Counted from the stretch's first letter, positions 51,122 to 63,222 are shown. The stretch: 64,000 bases of DNA from Streptomyces flaveus (GCF_014647675.1 NZ_BMPQ01000001.1:63349-127348); one strand, 5' to 3'. Notes: generated by a model not told the origin, from the sequence alone. Program-made: numbers and translations.

Positions 51122-52750
51122 GTGCGCGACGCGACCCACGCACCGGCGCTGCACCGCCGGTCGTTCCTGAAGTACTCCGGCGCGCTGGGCGCGGCCGCCG
51201 CGATCAGCTCGACGCTGTCCGCCTGCTCGTCGGGGCCTCAGTCCACGAACGAGACGGGCGGCGGAGGCGAGGGCGCCGACCGGACGCTCACGGCGGTGAT
51301 CGGCTACGGCAACGACCAGAGCTGGGACCCGCTGATCACAGCGTCGGCGTTCTCGATGGCCGCCAACCACCACATCTACGAGGGGCTGCTGGACACCGAT
51401 CCGATCAGCCGTGAGCCGTACGCGGCCCTCGCGACCGAGATCCCGGCCGACCTACAGGCGACCACCTGGAGGTTCACGCTGCGGGACGGCGCGAAGTGGC
51501 ACGACGGGCAGCCCGTCACCGCCGACGACGTGATCTTCACCTTCGACCGTGTCCTGGACCCCAAGACGACGACGCTCGCCAAGAACTTCTTCGGCTCCTG
51601 GCTGCAGGAGGTACGGAAGGTCGACGAGAAGTCGGTGGAGCTGGTGCTCAAGTTCCCGTTCCCGGACGGGGTCCAGCGGATGACGCTCGCGAAGATCATG
51701 CCGAAGCACGTCTTCTCCAAGGCGGGTGCGCTGGACGAGGCGACGGCGGGGAAGGCGGTCGGTTCGGGGCCGTACCGGCAGACCGCGCACAATCCGAAGT
51801 CCAACACGTCGTTCGAGGCCTTCGCCGACTACAACGGGCCCCGAAAAGCCACGTTCAAGAAGATGAACTGGCTGTCGATCGTGGACGCCGCGCCGCGCGT
51901 CGCCAAGATCTCCGGTTCGAGCGCGGGCGCGCAGATCTCCGACAACATTCCGTACGCCAATATCTCCCAGCTGGAGAAGGGCGGCATGAAGGTCGAGGGC
52001 GGGGCGGGGATGAACCATCTGTTCCTGCTCTTCAACACCGCTCACAAGCCGTTCGACGACGTACGGGTGCGGCAGGCGCTGCACTACGCGATCGACACGG
52101 AGAAGATGATCCAGGCCGCGCTGCGCGGTCACGGGAAGCCGGCGAGCTCGTTCCTCAACGAGGGGAATCCGAGCTACCGGAAGGCCAGGACGGTCTACTC
52201 GTACGACCCCGACAAGGCCCGGGAACTCCTGCGGGAGGCCGGAGTCAGCGGGATGACGGTCAACCTCATGGCGGTGAACGTGAGTTGGATCGTGGACTGT
52301 CTGCCGACCATCAAGGCCTCCTGGGACGCCATCGGCGTCAAGACGACCCTCCAGCCGCAGGAAACCGCCGCGCTGTTCACCAAACTCGACCAGAAACAGG
52401 ATTTCCAGGTCGTCGCCGCCGCCTCGAATCCGAACCAGTTCGGCCTCGACGCCGATCTGATCATGCATTACAACTACGGGCCCGAGAACACCTGGATGCG
52501 GTATGCCCGTTGGACGGACAACTCCGTGGCCAAGGACCTCTTCAAGCGCATGGACGAGGCCACGCGGGAATCCGACGCCGAGACGAAGAAGCAGATGACG
52601 CAGGAATACATCGACATCGTCGCGGAGAACGCCGTGATCTATCCGGTCGTCCACAACGAGCTGATGACCGCCTGGAACGCGGAGGAATTGTCGGGTATTC
52701 GGCCACAGCCGTACCCGGGGATAAACCTTCTCCAGGCCAAGTGGGCGTAG
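51122..52750 (+). CDS. Peptide-type ABC transporter substrate-binding lipoprotein
   Basis: A 542-residue SBP_bac_5 protein. Signal with RRSFLKYSGALGAAAAISS and lipobox LSAC (Cys35): a Tat-type lipoprotein. Family signature FTLRDGAKWHDGQPVTADDV, then VGSGPYRQTAHNP, VRQALHYAIDTEKMIQAALR and a C-terminal lobe. It captures oligopeptides or similar charged small molecules for the permeases encoded next. GTG 51122 follows GGAGGAACC. First gene of a five-gene operon. Confidence 0.94.
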   Translation: MRDATHAPALHRRSFLKYSGALGAAAAISSTLSACSSGPQSTNETGGGGEGADRTLTAVIGYGNDQSWDPLITASAFSMAANHHIYEGLLDTDPISREPYAALATEIPADLQATTWRFTLRDGAKWHDGQPVTADDVIFTFDRVLDPKTTTLAKNFFGSWLQEVRKVDEKSVELVLKFPFPDGVQRMTLAKIMPKHVFSKAGALDEATAGKAVGSGPYRQTAHNPKSNTSFEAFADYNGPRKATFKKMNWLSIVDAAPRVAKISGSSAGAQISDNIPYANISQLEKGGMKVEGGAGMNHLFLLFNTAHKPFDDVRVRQALHYAIDTEKMIQAALRGHGKPASSFLNEGNPSYRKARTVYSYDPDKARELLREAGVSGMTVNLMAVNVSWIVDCLPTIKASWDAIGVKTTLQPQETAALFTKLDQKQDFQVVAAASNPNQFGLDADLIMHYNYGPENTWMRYARWTDNSVAKDLFKRMDEATRESDAETKKQMTQEYIDIVAENAVIYPVVHNELMTAWNAEELSGIRPQPYPGINLLQAKWA

Positions 52751-52774
52751 CCGCGATAGCAAGGAGAGCCGTAC

Positions 52775-53733
52775 GTGGTCGCGATCGCCAGGATTCTGGC
52801 CCGCCGTATTGCCCTGCTCGTCCCGCTCGTACTCGGCATCGTCCTGTTCGTGTTCCTCGTGATGCGGTTCTCGGACAGCGATCCGGCGTCCGCGTATTTC
52901 CAGGGCGCCAACCCCACCGAGGAGCAGCTGCACGACTTCCGGGAGCGCAACGGGCTGCTCGACCCGCTTCCGGTGCGTTACGTCGCCTTCGTCGCGGATC
53001 TGGCCCGGGGTGACATGGGCGTCAGCGCGCTGACCAGGACGCCGGTCGTCGAGCAGGTCACCACCGCGCTGCCGCTCACCATGCAGCTGACGTTCATGGG
53101 GCTCGGCATCGCGGTGGTGCTGTCCCTGCTCGGCGGGGTCACGGCCGCGATCTACCGGGACCGGCTGCCCGACCAGCTGATCCGGGTCGTCTCGCTGACC
53201 GGTGTCGCGGCGCCCGGCTTCTGGCTGGCGCTGCTGATGATCCAGTACCTGGCGGTGGACCTGGGCTGGTTCCCGACCAGCGGATACGTCAATCCGGCCG
53301 ACTCGTTCAGCGGCTGGCTGAAGACGATGACACTGCCGGCGTTCGCGCTGTCGCTGCCGGTCGCCGCGAAGCTCACCCGGATCGTACGGACCGCCGTGGT
53401 CGAGGAGCTGGACAAGGACTACGTACGAACCGCCGTCGGCAGCGGCCTGCCACCGGTGGTCGTCGTCGGCCGGAACGTACTGCGCAACGCGCTGATCAAC
53501 CCGATGACCGTGCTCGGACTCCAGGTCGGCTATCTGCTCGGCGGCGCGGTCGTCATCGAGACGATCTTCTCGCTACCCGGGATGGGAAAGCTGATGATCG
53601 ACGCCGTGAAGAACGGTGACCCGGCCGTCGTGCAGGGCGTCGTCCTGACGACCGCCTTCGGGTTCGTGATCGTGAACCTCGTCATCGACATCCTCTATCT
53701 GCTGGTCAACCCGCGTCTGAGGGGTGCCGAAGC

Positions 53734-53737
<4 letters not shown>
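52775..53737 (+). CDS. Peptide-type ABC transporter permease (DppB class)
   Basis: A 320-residue permease with about six helices: ARILARRIALLVPLVLGIVL at the start, the typical long external segment, then LKTMTLPAFALSLPVAAKLT and the EAA-loop VRTAVGSGLPPVVVVGRNVL, RNALINPMTVLGLQVGYLLG and ETIFSLPGMGKLM. It forms a heterodimeric channel with the permease half of the next gene. GTG 52775 follows AAGGAGAGCCGTAC. Its stop overlaps the next start. Confidence 0.94.
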
Positions 53738-55770
<2,033 letters not shown>

Positions 55771-55778
55771 ACGGAGCC

Positions 55779-56876
55779 ATGAAGCAGGACGGTGAGGCGA
55801 CGCAGGGCCCTGAAGCCGGCCCCGTCATCACCCTCTCCGACACCCACGTCGTCCACAAGGCGCGCACCGGCGGCCTGTTCTCGCGCGATCGCGTGTACGC
55901 CCTCACCGGCGCCGACCTCGCCATCGCGCCCGGCGAGACGGTGGGCGTCGTCGGCGAGTCCGGCTGCGGGAAGTCGACACTCGCCAAGGTCCTGGTGGGC
56001 GTACAGAAGCCGACATCCGGGACGGTGTCCTTCCGCGGCCGCGACCTGTGGACGATGAAGCCGGCCGAGCGGCGTGCCACGGTCGGCGCCCACACCGGCA
56101 TGATCTTCCAGGACCCGTCGACCGCCCTGAACCGCCGCCTGACGGTACGGCAGATCCTGCGGGACCCGCTCGATGTGCACAAGCGGGGCACGGTCCGGCA
56201 ACGGGATGAATGCGTACGGGAGTTGATGTCCCTCGTCGGACTGCCGCGCGTACTGGCCGAAGGGCTCCCCGGACAGCTCTCCGGCGGCCAGCGCCAACGC
56301 GTCGCGATCGCACGGGCGTTGGCACTCGACCCTGACCTGGTGGTGGCGGACGAACCGACGAGCGCGCTGGACGTGTCGGTCCGCGCCCAGATCCTGAACC
56401 TTCTCCTGGACCTGAAGGAACGCCTCGGTCTGGCCCTCGTCTTCGTCTCGCACGACATCCAGACCGTGCGGCGGATGAGCGACCGCGTCATCACGATGTA
56501 TCTGGGACGGATCGTCGAGGAGTCCCCGGCCGACGAGGTGACGGACCGGGCCCGGCATCCGTACACCCGCGCGCTCTTCTCCGCGACCCCCGGCCTGCTG
56601 GACCCCATCGACCCGATTCCACTGGTGGGCCCCGTCCCGTCGGCGACCCGTCCGCCGAGCGGCTGCCCCTTCCGTACGCGCTGCTGGAAGGCCGACTCCG
56701 TGTGCGCCGAGGCCATGCCCGGCTTCGCGGGCGCGTCGAGTCCCGGGCATCGCTTTCGTTGCCATCATCCTGTGGAGGAGGAGCAGTCGACTCGTGAGTT
56801 GGTGGCCCAGGCCGTCAACGCGGTTCCGGAAGCCACCGCCATGGCCGACATCCCCGTAGAGAAGTCGAAGCAATAG
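55779..56876 (+). CDS. Peptide-type ABC transporter ATPase (DppF class)
   Basis: A 365-residue ATPase: GGLFSRDRVYALTGADLAIA at the start, Walker [74 protein letters not shown]-loop FVSHDIQTV, and the C-terminal CPFRTRCWKADSVC tail that in relatives can bind a 4Fe-4S cluster. ATG 55779 follows GGAG. Nine bases separate it from the fused gene. It is the second ATPase of the importer. Confidence 0.94.
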   Translation: MKQDGEATQGPEAGPVITLSDTHVVHKARTGGLFSRDRVYALTGADLAIAPGETVGVVGESGCGKSTLAKVLVGVQKPTSGTVSFRGRDLWTMKPAERRATVGAHTGMIFQDPSTALNRRLTVRQILRDPLDVHKRGTVRQRDECVRELMSLVGLPRVLAEGLPGQLSGGQRQRVAIARALALDPDLVVADEPTSALDVSVRAQILNLLLDLKERLGLALVFVSHDIQTVRRMSDRVITMYLGRIVEESPADEVTDRARHPYTRALFSATPGLLDPIDPIPLVGPVPSATRPPSGCPFRTRCWKADSVCAEAMPGFAGASSPGHRFRCHHPVEEEQSTRELVAQAVNAVPEATAMADIPVEKSKQ

Positions 56877-56892
56877 CACCAGGGAGCCCTTG

Positions 56893-57828
56893 ATGACCCT
56901 TCCCGCCCCGCTGACCGGTGTCGTTCCACCCGTCTGCACGCCCCTGACACCGGACCGCGAGGTGGACGTACCCTCGCTCATCAGGCTTGTCGATCACCTG
57001 GTGGAGGGCGGGGTGCACGGGCTCTTCGTCCTCGGCTCCTCGTCCGAAGCCGCGTACCTGACCGACCGTCATCGGCGTCTTGTCGTCGAAACGGTCGTCG
57101 CCCACGTGGGTGGTCAGCTGCCCATTCTCGCGGGGGCCATCGACATGACGACTCCTCGGGTTCTCGATCATGTCCGGTACGTCACGGACGCGGGGGCCGA
57201 TGCGGTGGTCGTCACGGCGCCGTTCTACACGCGGACGCATCCGGCGGAGATCTCCCGCCACTACCGCCTCATCGCTTCGCGGTCTTCGGTGCCGGTCTTC
57301 GCGTACGACCTTCCGGTGTCCGTCCATACCAAGCTGAGTGCGGAGTTGGTGCTGGAGCTGGCCGCTGACGGGGTGTTGGCCGGGGTGAAGGATTCCAGCG
57401 GGGACGAGGGTGGGTTTCGGGCCGTTGTGATGGGGGCGCGTATGGATCCTGCTGTGTCCGGGTTCAGTGTGCTGACCGGGTCGGAACTTGTGGTCGATAC
57501 GGCTTTGGCCATGGGGGCGGATGGGGCCGTGCCCGGGCTCGCGAACGTGGATCCGCACGGGTACGTCCGTCTCCACCGCCTCTGCCGGGAGGGGGACTGG
57601 GAGCGGGCTCGGGCCGAGCAGGAGCGGTTGTGTGCGTTGTTCGGGATGGTCCACGTCGGCGACCGGGCTCGTATGGGAGGGAGTTCGTCGGGACTCGGCG
57701 CGTTCAAGGCCGCGCTGTATCTGCGGGGGGTTATTGCGTGTCCGGTTACGGCGGAACCGCAGGTTGCCTTGTCGGCGGGGGAGGTTGAGCGGGTGGGCAA
57801 GTTTTTGGCGGCGACGGGGTTGCTGTAG
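56893..57828 (+). CDS. DapA-family (dihydrodipicolinate synthase / NAL) aldolase
   Basis: A 311-residue (beta/alpha)8 class I aldolase. Schiff-base Lys166 in LAGVKDSSGD and Tyr138 in VFAYDLPVSVHT are present. The usual GTTGE substrate loop is FVLGSSSEAAYLT, so it is not a standard DapA; a role on a keto-acid sugar or related compound is likelier. It is the last gene behind the ABC importer (16 bases after), suggesting it breaks down the imported compound. ATG 56893 with GGGAGCC upstream. Confidence 0.9.
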   Translation: MTLPAPLTGVVPPVCTPLTPDREVDVPSLIRLVDHLVEGGVHGLFVLGSSSEAAYLTDRHRRLVVETVVAHVGGQLPILAGAIDMTTPRVLDHVRYVTDAGADAVVVTAPFYTRTHPAEISRHYRLIASRSSVPVFAYDLPVSVHTKLSAELVLELAADGVLAGVKDSSGDEGGFRAVVMGARMDPAVSGFSVLTGSELVVDTALAMGADGAVPGLANVDPHGYVRLHRLCREGDWERARAEQERLCALFGMVHVGDRARMGGSSSGLGAFKAALYLRGVIACPVTAEPQVALSAGEVERVGKFLAATGLL

Positions 57829-57837
57829 GGGTTTTTG

Positions 57838-58097
57838 TTTCCCCAGCCCCGCCCCTTCCCGAAACTGAGGGCTGCGCCCCCAGGCCCCCCTTGGGGTTGT
57901 GTGTCGACTGCGGGCCGGTCGTGGCTGGTCGCGCAGTTCCCCGCGCCCCTGAAAAGCCTGCGGCTACCCAGCTCAGCTATTCAGCGCAGGCCAGGGACAA
58001 GTCAGCCCGTCCGGCGTTTGAGGACGAGGCCGTTCAGGCCGATACGGGGGTCTGGGGGCGCAGCCCCCAGTTTCGGGAAGGGGCGGGGCTGGGGAAA
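57838..58097. repeat. 46-bp inverted repeat with modular Streptomyces repeat inside, copy 4
   Basis: Bases 57838-57883 and 58052-58097 are reverse complements with one mismatch, spaced by 168 bases. Each arm contains a smaller hairpin (CTGGGGGCGCAGCCCCCAG at 58052-58070). Between them lie GTGGCTGGTCGCGCAGTTCC (module shared with 16950) and CAGCCCGTCCGGCGTTTGAG, another common Streptomyces repeat. It lies between convergent genes and is a likely bidirectional terminator. Confidence 0.82.
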
Positions 58098-58120
58098 GAA
58101 GCCCGCCGCAGGCGCCCCCG

Positions 58121-58792
58121 TCACACCTCGCCCGGCACCACCAGCCCCGACTCATACGCCACCATCACCAGCTGCGCCCGATCCCGCGCCCCCAACTTCC
58201 CCATGATCCGGCTGACATGAGTCTTCGCCGTGAGCGGACTCAACCCCAACGCCTCAGCGATCTCGGTGTTGTTGAGCCCGCGCGCGACCAGGGTCAGAAC
58301 CTGGCGTTCCCGCTCGGAGAGCTCCTCGGGACCACCCGTCGCGGGAGCCACGGCATGCGGCGCCCGCAGGAAACGGGCGATCAGCCGCGAGGTCGGCCCG
58401 GGCGACAGAAGCGACTCGCCCGCGGCCACCGTACGGATGGCGTCGAGGAGTTCAGCGGGCTTGGTGTCCTTCACGAGGAAGCCGGACGCGCCGGCCCGCA
58501 GCGCCTCGACGATGTGCTCGTCGGTGTCGTACGTCGTCAGGACGAGGACCCTCACCCCGGCGAGATCCTCGTCGGCGGCGATGAGCCGGGTCGCCTCGAT
58601 GCCGTCGAGGTCGGGCATGCGGATGTCCATCACGACGAGGTCAGCCCGCTGCGAACGGGCCAGCTCCACGGCCTGACGCCCGGTGCCCGCCTCGGCGACG
58701 ACCTCCATGTCCCCGGCCGACTTGACGAGCATCGCGAAGGCGGACCGTACAAGGGTCTGATCGTCAGCGAGCAGAACACGAATCACGGTCAT
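58121..58792 (-). CDS. NarL/LuxR-type response regulator
   Basis: 223 residues. REC domain with the acidic pair Asp10/Asp11 (VLLADDQTLVR), phospho-acceptor Asp56 (VVMDIRMPDLDG), VLVLTTYDTDEH and Lys in FLVKDTKP. LuxR HTH at about 155-215 (LSERERQVLTLVARGLNNTE, IAEALGLSPLTAKTHVSRIM). Partner of the histidine kinase whose TGA overlaps this ATG by one base. Likely target: the adjacent MMPL exporter gene. Confidence 0.95.
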   Translation of the reverse strand: MTVIRVLLADDQTLVRSAFAMLVKSAGDMEVVAEAGTGRQAVELARSQRADLVVMDIRMPDLDGIEATRLIAADEDLAGVRVLVLTTYDTDEHIVEALRAGASGFLVKDTKPAELLDAIRTVAAGESLLSPGPTSRLIARFLRAPHAVAPATGGPEELSERERQVLTLVARGLNNTEIAEALGLSPLTAKTHVSRIMGKLGARDRAQLVMVAYESGLVVPGEV

Positions 58793-60063
58793 CAGGCCTC
58801 TTCTCGATGCACGGATGGCGCGGACAACTCAGGTGACGGGGGCGGCACGGACAGTACAGACAGCTCAGGCAGTACCGCACTCACCTCGAACCCCCCACCG
58901 ACCCCCGGCCCGGCGTCCAGTGTGCCGCCCACACTCCGGGCCCGCTCCCGCATCCCGACGAGCCCGAACCCGGGGGTGCCCCCGGCGGTCGGCCCGGTGC
59001 CGTCGTCGGTGACCGAGACGTGCAGGGCGCCGTCCTTCTCGTACACGTTCACCTGGATCGAAAGCCCCGGTCCCCCGTGCCGTACCGAGTTGGTCAGCGC
59101 CTCCTGCACGATGCGGTACGCGGCGGCGCCCACGGCGGGCGGCGCGTGGTCGGCCCGTACGGTCAGATCGACCCGTGCCCCGGCGGTGCGGGCGGTCTCC
59201 GCCAGGTGGGCGATGCCGTCGAGGCCGGGCAGCGGTCCGCGGCCGTCGCCGTGCTCGGCGGCGCGCAGCACCTCGAGGGTGGTGCGGAGTTCGCCGCGGG
59301 CGGTACGGCAGGTGTCGGAGATGTCGTCGAGCGCCTTCGCGACGGCCTCGTGGTCGAGGCGGTCGGGGTCGGCGGCCAGGACGTGGGCGGCGACGGACGT
59401 CTGCACGCCGATGAGCGTGATGCTGTGGGCGAGCAGGTCGTGCAGGTCCCGGGCGATCCGGAGGCGCTCCTCGGCGACGCGGCGGCGGGCCTCTTCCTCG
59501 CGGGTGCGTTCGGCGCGTTCGGCGCGTTCGACGATGGCGGCGACGTACTGGCGGTAGTAGCGGACGTCGATGCCGCAGAAGAGGACCGCGACGATCCAGC
59601 CGGAGATCCGCAGGAGCTCCACCGCCCCGTCGGGGTTGGTGAGGGCGTTGATGATCAGCGTCACGCCGATGACCGTGGTGCCGGTGAGCAGCGTACGGCG
59701 CACCGTGCCGGTCGCCGCGATCGTGTATAGCACCACCATGGTCGCCGGAATGGGCGCGGTGTGGTTGTTGTCGAGGGCGTGGTACGGAGCGACGCAGGCC
59801 AGCGCCACGAGCAGCACCGGCACGGGGTGGCGGCGCCGCCACACGAGCGGCACATGCGCGGCGAGCAGCAGGCTCCAGCCGAGCGCGTCGGGCCGCAGCC
59901 CGTCGTTGACGAGCAGGGCGAGGGCCGTCGCGACGACGGCGAGCGCCCCGGCCAGCAGCGCGTCGTTGCGCATGCCGTGCGGGGCGGTGCGGGGGTCGCG
60001 GTTGATCGCCGCCATGACCCGCTCGCCGAGGTGGGGCGGTGCCGTTGTGGTGGTTGCCTGCAC
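58792..60063 (-). CDS. Sensor histidine kinase (HisKA_3, NarL partner)
   Basis: About 423 residues from GTG 60063 (ATG 60015 is possible). Four to five membrane helices (40-165), then a coiled segment EARRRVAEERLRIARDLHDL with phospho-accepting His208 and LAHSITLIGVQTSVAAHVLA; the ATPase domain has YRIVQEALTNSVRHGGPG (N box), VTDDGTGPTAG (G1) and GFGLVGMRERARSVGGTL. It ends in a Pro/Ser-rich tail. It senses a membrane or external signal through its short helical module and phosphorylates the regulator encoded next. Confidence 0.93.
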   Translation of the reverse strand: MQATTTTAPPHLGERVMAAINRDPRTAPHGMRNDALLAGALAVVATALALLVNDGLRPDALGWSLLLAAHVPLVWRRRHPVPVLLVALACVAPYHALDNNHTAPIPATMVVLYTIAATGTVRRTLLTGTTVIGVTLIINALTNPDGAVELLRISGWIVAVLFCGIDVRYYRQYVAAIVERAERAERTREEEARRRVAEERLRIARDLHDLLAHSITLIGVQTSVAAHVLAADPDRLDHEAVAKALDDISDTCRTARGELRTTLEVLRAAEHGDGRGPLPGLDGIAHLAETARTAGARVDLTVRADHAPPAVGAAAYRIVQEALTNSVRHGGPGLSIQVNVYEKDGALHVSVTDDGTGPTAGGTPGFGLVGMRERARSVGGTLDAGPGVGGGFEVSAVLPELSVLSVPPPSPELSAPSVHREEA

Positions 60064-60119
60064 AGGGTCATCTTCCGTGAGGAGGGCGCCCCTCCGGGAG
60101 GGAGGGGCGCCTGTTCGGA

Positions 60120-62207
60120 TCAGTGGGCTGAGGCGGTCACCGGCTCGGGTTCCTTCGGCGGCATTGGCGGTTCGGGCTCGCGGGACAGGCGGCCCGGCCA
60201 CCACACCTTGCGGCGCAGCGCGACGCTCGCGCTGGTGACCAGGTAGGTGCGGACGAGGAAGGTGTCGAGCAGGACGCCCACCGCGATGACGAAACCCAGC
60301 TCGACGAGTTGGACGAGCGGCATGTTGGTGAGCACCGCGAAGGTGGCCGCGAGGACCAGTCCCGCCGAGGCGATGACCCCGCCCGTCGTCCGCAGCGCGG
60401 TCAGGGCGGCCGCCACGGGCTCGGCGCCCTTCAGCGCCTCCTCCCGCATCCGGTGCATCAGGAAGATGCCGTAGTCGACGCCGAGGGCGACGAGGAACAC
60501 GAAGGACAGCAGCCCGAGTCCGGGGTCGGTGCCCTCGAAGCCGAACACCGGCCCGAAGACCAGCCCGCCGATGCCGAGCGCCGCGCCCCACACCGCGACC
60601 ACGGCGGCCACCAGCAGCAGCGGCGCGACGATGCTGCGCAGCAGGGCGACGAGGATCAGCAGGACCGACAGCAGCACGAGCGGTACGACGATCAGCTGGT
60701 CGCGGGCGTTGGTGTCCTCCAGGTCGATCTGTTCGGCGCTCACTCCGCCGACGTAGGAGCCGTCGAGCCGGTCGCGCAGATCCTCGATGGTGCGGGTCTC
60801 GCCCGGGGACTGCGGCGGGGCGGCGGCGAGTACGGAGATCTCGGTCCAGCCGTCGCCGCTGCGACCGCGTTCGGCGCTCTCCACGCCGCCCGTGTCGCGG
60901 ATGTCGGCCAGGGCGGCGTCGGCGCGGTCGGTGGGCGCGATGACGCTGATGGGCTGCGTGCCCTGCTCGGGGTAGGCCTTGGCCAGGGTCTCCATGGCGG
61001 CCACAGCTTCGGGCTTGCTGGTGAAGGAGTCCTCCTGCTTGATGGTGCCGGGCAGGTTCAGCGTGCCCAGCGCGAGCGCCCCGAGCAGGACGGCGCCACC
61101 GGCGAGCACGGTCAGCGGGCGTCGCCCGGCGGAGCTGCCCATCGCGGAGAACAGCGACCGGCGGACCTTGGGTGTACTGCCGTAGCGCGGCACCAGCGGC
61201 CAGAACACCCGCCGGCCCAGCAGCACCAGCAGCGCGGGCAGCAGGGTCAGCATGGCCACCAGCGCGCACAGCACGCCGAGGGTGCCGAGCGGGCCCATGC
61301 CCCGGCTGGAGTTGAGGTCGGCGGCGAGCAGGCACAGCAGTCCGGCGGCGACGGTGCCCGAGGAGGCGAGCACGGCGGGCCCGCAGCCGCGCAGGGCGGT
61401 GACCATGGCGTCGTACGGCCGCTCGATGCGCCGCAGTTCCTCCCGGTACCGGGAGACGAGCAGCAACGCGTAGTCGGTCCCCGCGCCGATCACGAGGATC
61501 GTCATGATGCCGGAACTCTGGCCGGACACGGACGTCCCGAACCACTGGTTGAGCCCGTAGGCGAGGCCCATCGACAGATAGTCGGCCATACCGGCGACGA
61601 AGAGCGGCAGCAGCCACAGGAACGGGCTGCGGTAGATGAGGATCAGCAGCAGCGCGACGACCGCGAGGGCGGTGTAGAGCAGCGGTCCGTCGAGCGAGTC
61701 GTAGACCTCGGAGGCGTCCGTGTCGAGCGCCTCCGGACCGCCGACGTCGACGCTCAGCCCGTCGCCGCCCTGCGCGATGTCCCGTACGTCGATGACCAGC
61801 TCCTCCCGGGCCTTCTCGTCCATGCCGGGCTCGGTGCTGGCCACCGGGTAGATCAGGGTGGTGCCGTCCCGGGACGGCACTCCGGCCGGTTCGCCGGTCA
61901 GGGTGTGCGCGTCGGCGATCCGGTCGATCTGGCCGGCGGCGGTGGCCTTGTCGGCGGCGGTCAGTCCGCCGTCGCGGTGGTAGACGACGACCATTTCGGT
62001 GGCCTCACCACCGGGCAGCCGCTCCTCGATCTTGGCGGCCTGGGTGGAGTCGGCACTGGCCGGCAGATAGTCGACGGCACGGTCACGCTGGACGTCGCCG
62101 AGTTTCGAGGCGAACGGCGAGGCGATCGCCAGCACGGCGATCCACAGCCCGAGCACCAGCCAGGGCACGGCACGTCGCCGCCATACGGATGTCCTTGCGG
62201 CCCCCAT
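60120..62207 (-). CDS. MMPL-family RND transporter
   Basis: A 695-residue transporter of the MmpL/ActII-3 type with two repeats of one helix, a large external loop and five helices. Marks: TEMVVVYHRDGGL, SGIMTILVIGAGTDYALLLV (Asp-Tyr pair of the proton path), SRYREELRRIE, and in the second half FVFLVALGVDYGIFLMHRMR. Such proteins export lipids or polyketides in actinomycetes. ATG 62207. It precedes the kinase-regulator pair with a 56-base gap, the layout of a self-contained efflux/sensing unit. Confidence 0.94.
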   Translation of the reverse strand: MGAARTSVWRRRAVPWLVLGLWIAVLAIASPFASKLGDVQRDRAVDYLPASADSTQAAKIEERLPGGEATEMVVVYHRDGGLTAADKATAAGQIDRIADAHTLTGEPAGVPSRDGTTLIYPVASTEPGMDEKAREELVIDVRDIAQGGDGLSVDVGGPEALDTDASEVYDSLDGPLLYTALAVVALLLILIYRSPFLWLLPLFVAGMADYLSMGLAYGLNQWFGTSVSGQSSGIMTILVIGAGTDYALLLVSRYREELRRIERPYDAMVTALRGCGPAVLASSGTVAAGLLCLLAADLNSSRGMGPLGTLGVLCALVAMLTLLPALLVLLGRRVFWPLVPRYGSTPKVRRSLFSAMGSSAGRRPLTVLAGGAVLLGALALGTLNLPGTIKQEDSFTSKPEAVAAMETLAKAYPEQGTQPISVIAPTDRADAALADIRDTGGVESAERGRSGDGWTEISVLAAAPPQSPGETRTIEDLRDRLDGSYVGGVSAEQIDLEDTNARDQLIVVPLVLLSVLLILVALLRSIVAPLLLVAAVVAVWGAALGIGGLVFGPVFGFEGTDPGLGLLSFVFLVALGVDYGIFLMHRMREEALKGAEPVAAALTALRTTGGVIASAGLVLAATFAVLTNMPLVQLVELGFVIAVGVLLDTFLVRTYLVTSASVALRRKVWWPGRLSREPEPPMPPKEPEPVTASAH

Positions 62208-62391
62208 GACGGGCCTCCCTCCGGTCGGGGTGTCTGGGTCGTTCTCCAGACTCCCGGCGGAAGGGGGGTGATTCGTCGCGCGTCAGGGCGACTTCGGGGG
62301 TACTGCCGGGGGTGACTCAGGGGGCGGATTACTCCCCGGGGAGTACCGCGGACGCGGCAGTCACGACGGCGTACGCACCATCTGGCTTAGG

Positions 62392-63102
62392 TCACGACGG
62401 CGTACGCGCCGCAGCCAGCAGCCGCGTCACATCGTCCGCGCAGATCGTCAGCGCCGCGCCCACCGTCGCGAGGGCATCGCGTTCGGCGGGGGTGTACGGG
62501 CCGTCGGCGAGGGCGATTCGAGCGCCCTGGAGGAGGATCGACTCGCGGCCGGTGGGGGCGAGGTGCGGGGCCAGCGGGTCCAGTGCCTCGTGGAGCTCTA
62601 TGGCCAGGCCCGGTCCGCAGGGTCCGGCGTGGACGCGGCCGGTGTCGGCGGCGAGGGCTTCGACGAGCGCGGCGAGCTGGTCCTCGGTGCAGTCTTCGAA
62701 GCCGGCCGCGCGTACGGCGTCGGCGGCCGTCTCCAGGGACGTACGGGAGCAGGTGCCGCCCGCGGCCAGGATCGCGAGCGCGACGGTGTGGACGGCGTCG
62801 CGCAGCATCGCGGAGAAGCGGGTGGTGGTGGGGTGGTCGAGGACGTCCGCGCCGAAGTGGTCGTGGCAGGCGGCGCACTCCACGACGGGCCCGGTGGCGC
62901 CGCGCGGCAGGACCGGCATGCCGAGCAGGGTGAAGCGGCGGCGGCCCGCGAGGCGCTGGTAGTTGCGGTCGCCTCCGCAGCCGGGGCAGAAGAACTCGCC
63001 GTCGCCGACGGCGGCCCACGCGGTACGGGTCCCCAGGACGCGGGAAACGCCGAGCGCGCGAGCGCGGACAAACCGGCCGTTTCGTCCCCATCCTGGCAGC
63101 AC
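62392..63102 (-). CDS. TerB-like protein with N-terminal zinc ribbon
   Basis: 236 residues. The zinc ribbon Cys39/Cys42 (FFCPGCGG) and Cys76/Cys79 (VECAACH) flanks RRRFTLLGMPVLPRGATGPV. A helical domain follows (HPTTTRFSAMLRDAVHTVAL, AAADAVRAAGFEDCTEDQLA) and ILLQGARIALADGPYTPAER, typical of TerB (tellurite-resistance/DjlA-like) folds. Function unknown; the family is linked to metal sensing near membranes. GTG 63102 is chosen because GGGAGG lies six bases upstream. Confidence 0.85.
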   Translation of the reverse strand: MLPGWGRNGRFVRARALGVSRVLGTRTAWAAVGDGEFFCPGCGGDRNYQRLAGRRRFTLLGMPVLPRGATGPVVECAACHDHFGADVLDHPTTTRFSAMLRDAVHTVALAILAAGGTCSRTSLETAADAVRAAGFEDCTEDQLAALVEALAADTGRVHAGPCGPGLAIELHEALDPLAPHLAPTGRESILLQGARIALADGPYTPAERDALATVGAALTICADDVTRLLAAARTPS

Positions 63103-63222
63103 GTCGCACCTCCCTGACCTCGCGGCACCATCGCCGCGCTGGCGTGATGTTAGCCACATCGTCGACTCGGAGTCAGTACCCCGTACGAGGTCACTGTGCG
63201 ACATGGCCGGTTATCGCGCGGC

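Noticed and set aside
60309..62315. Open 668-codon plus-strand frame opposite the MMPL gene
   Set aside because: It is the antisense shadow of a clear transporter, rich in Gln/His/Gly with no domain.
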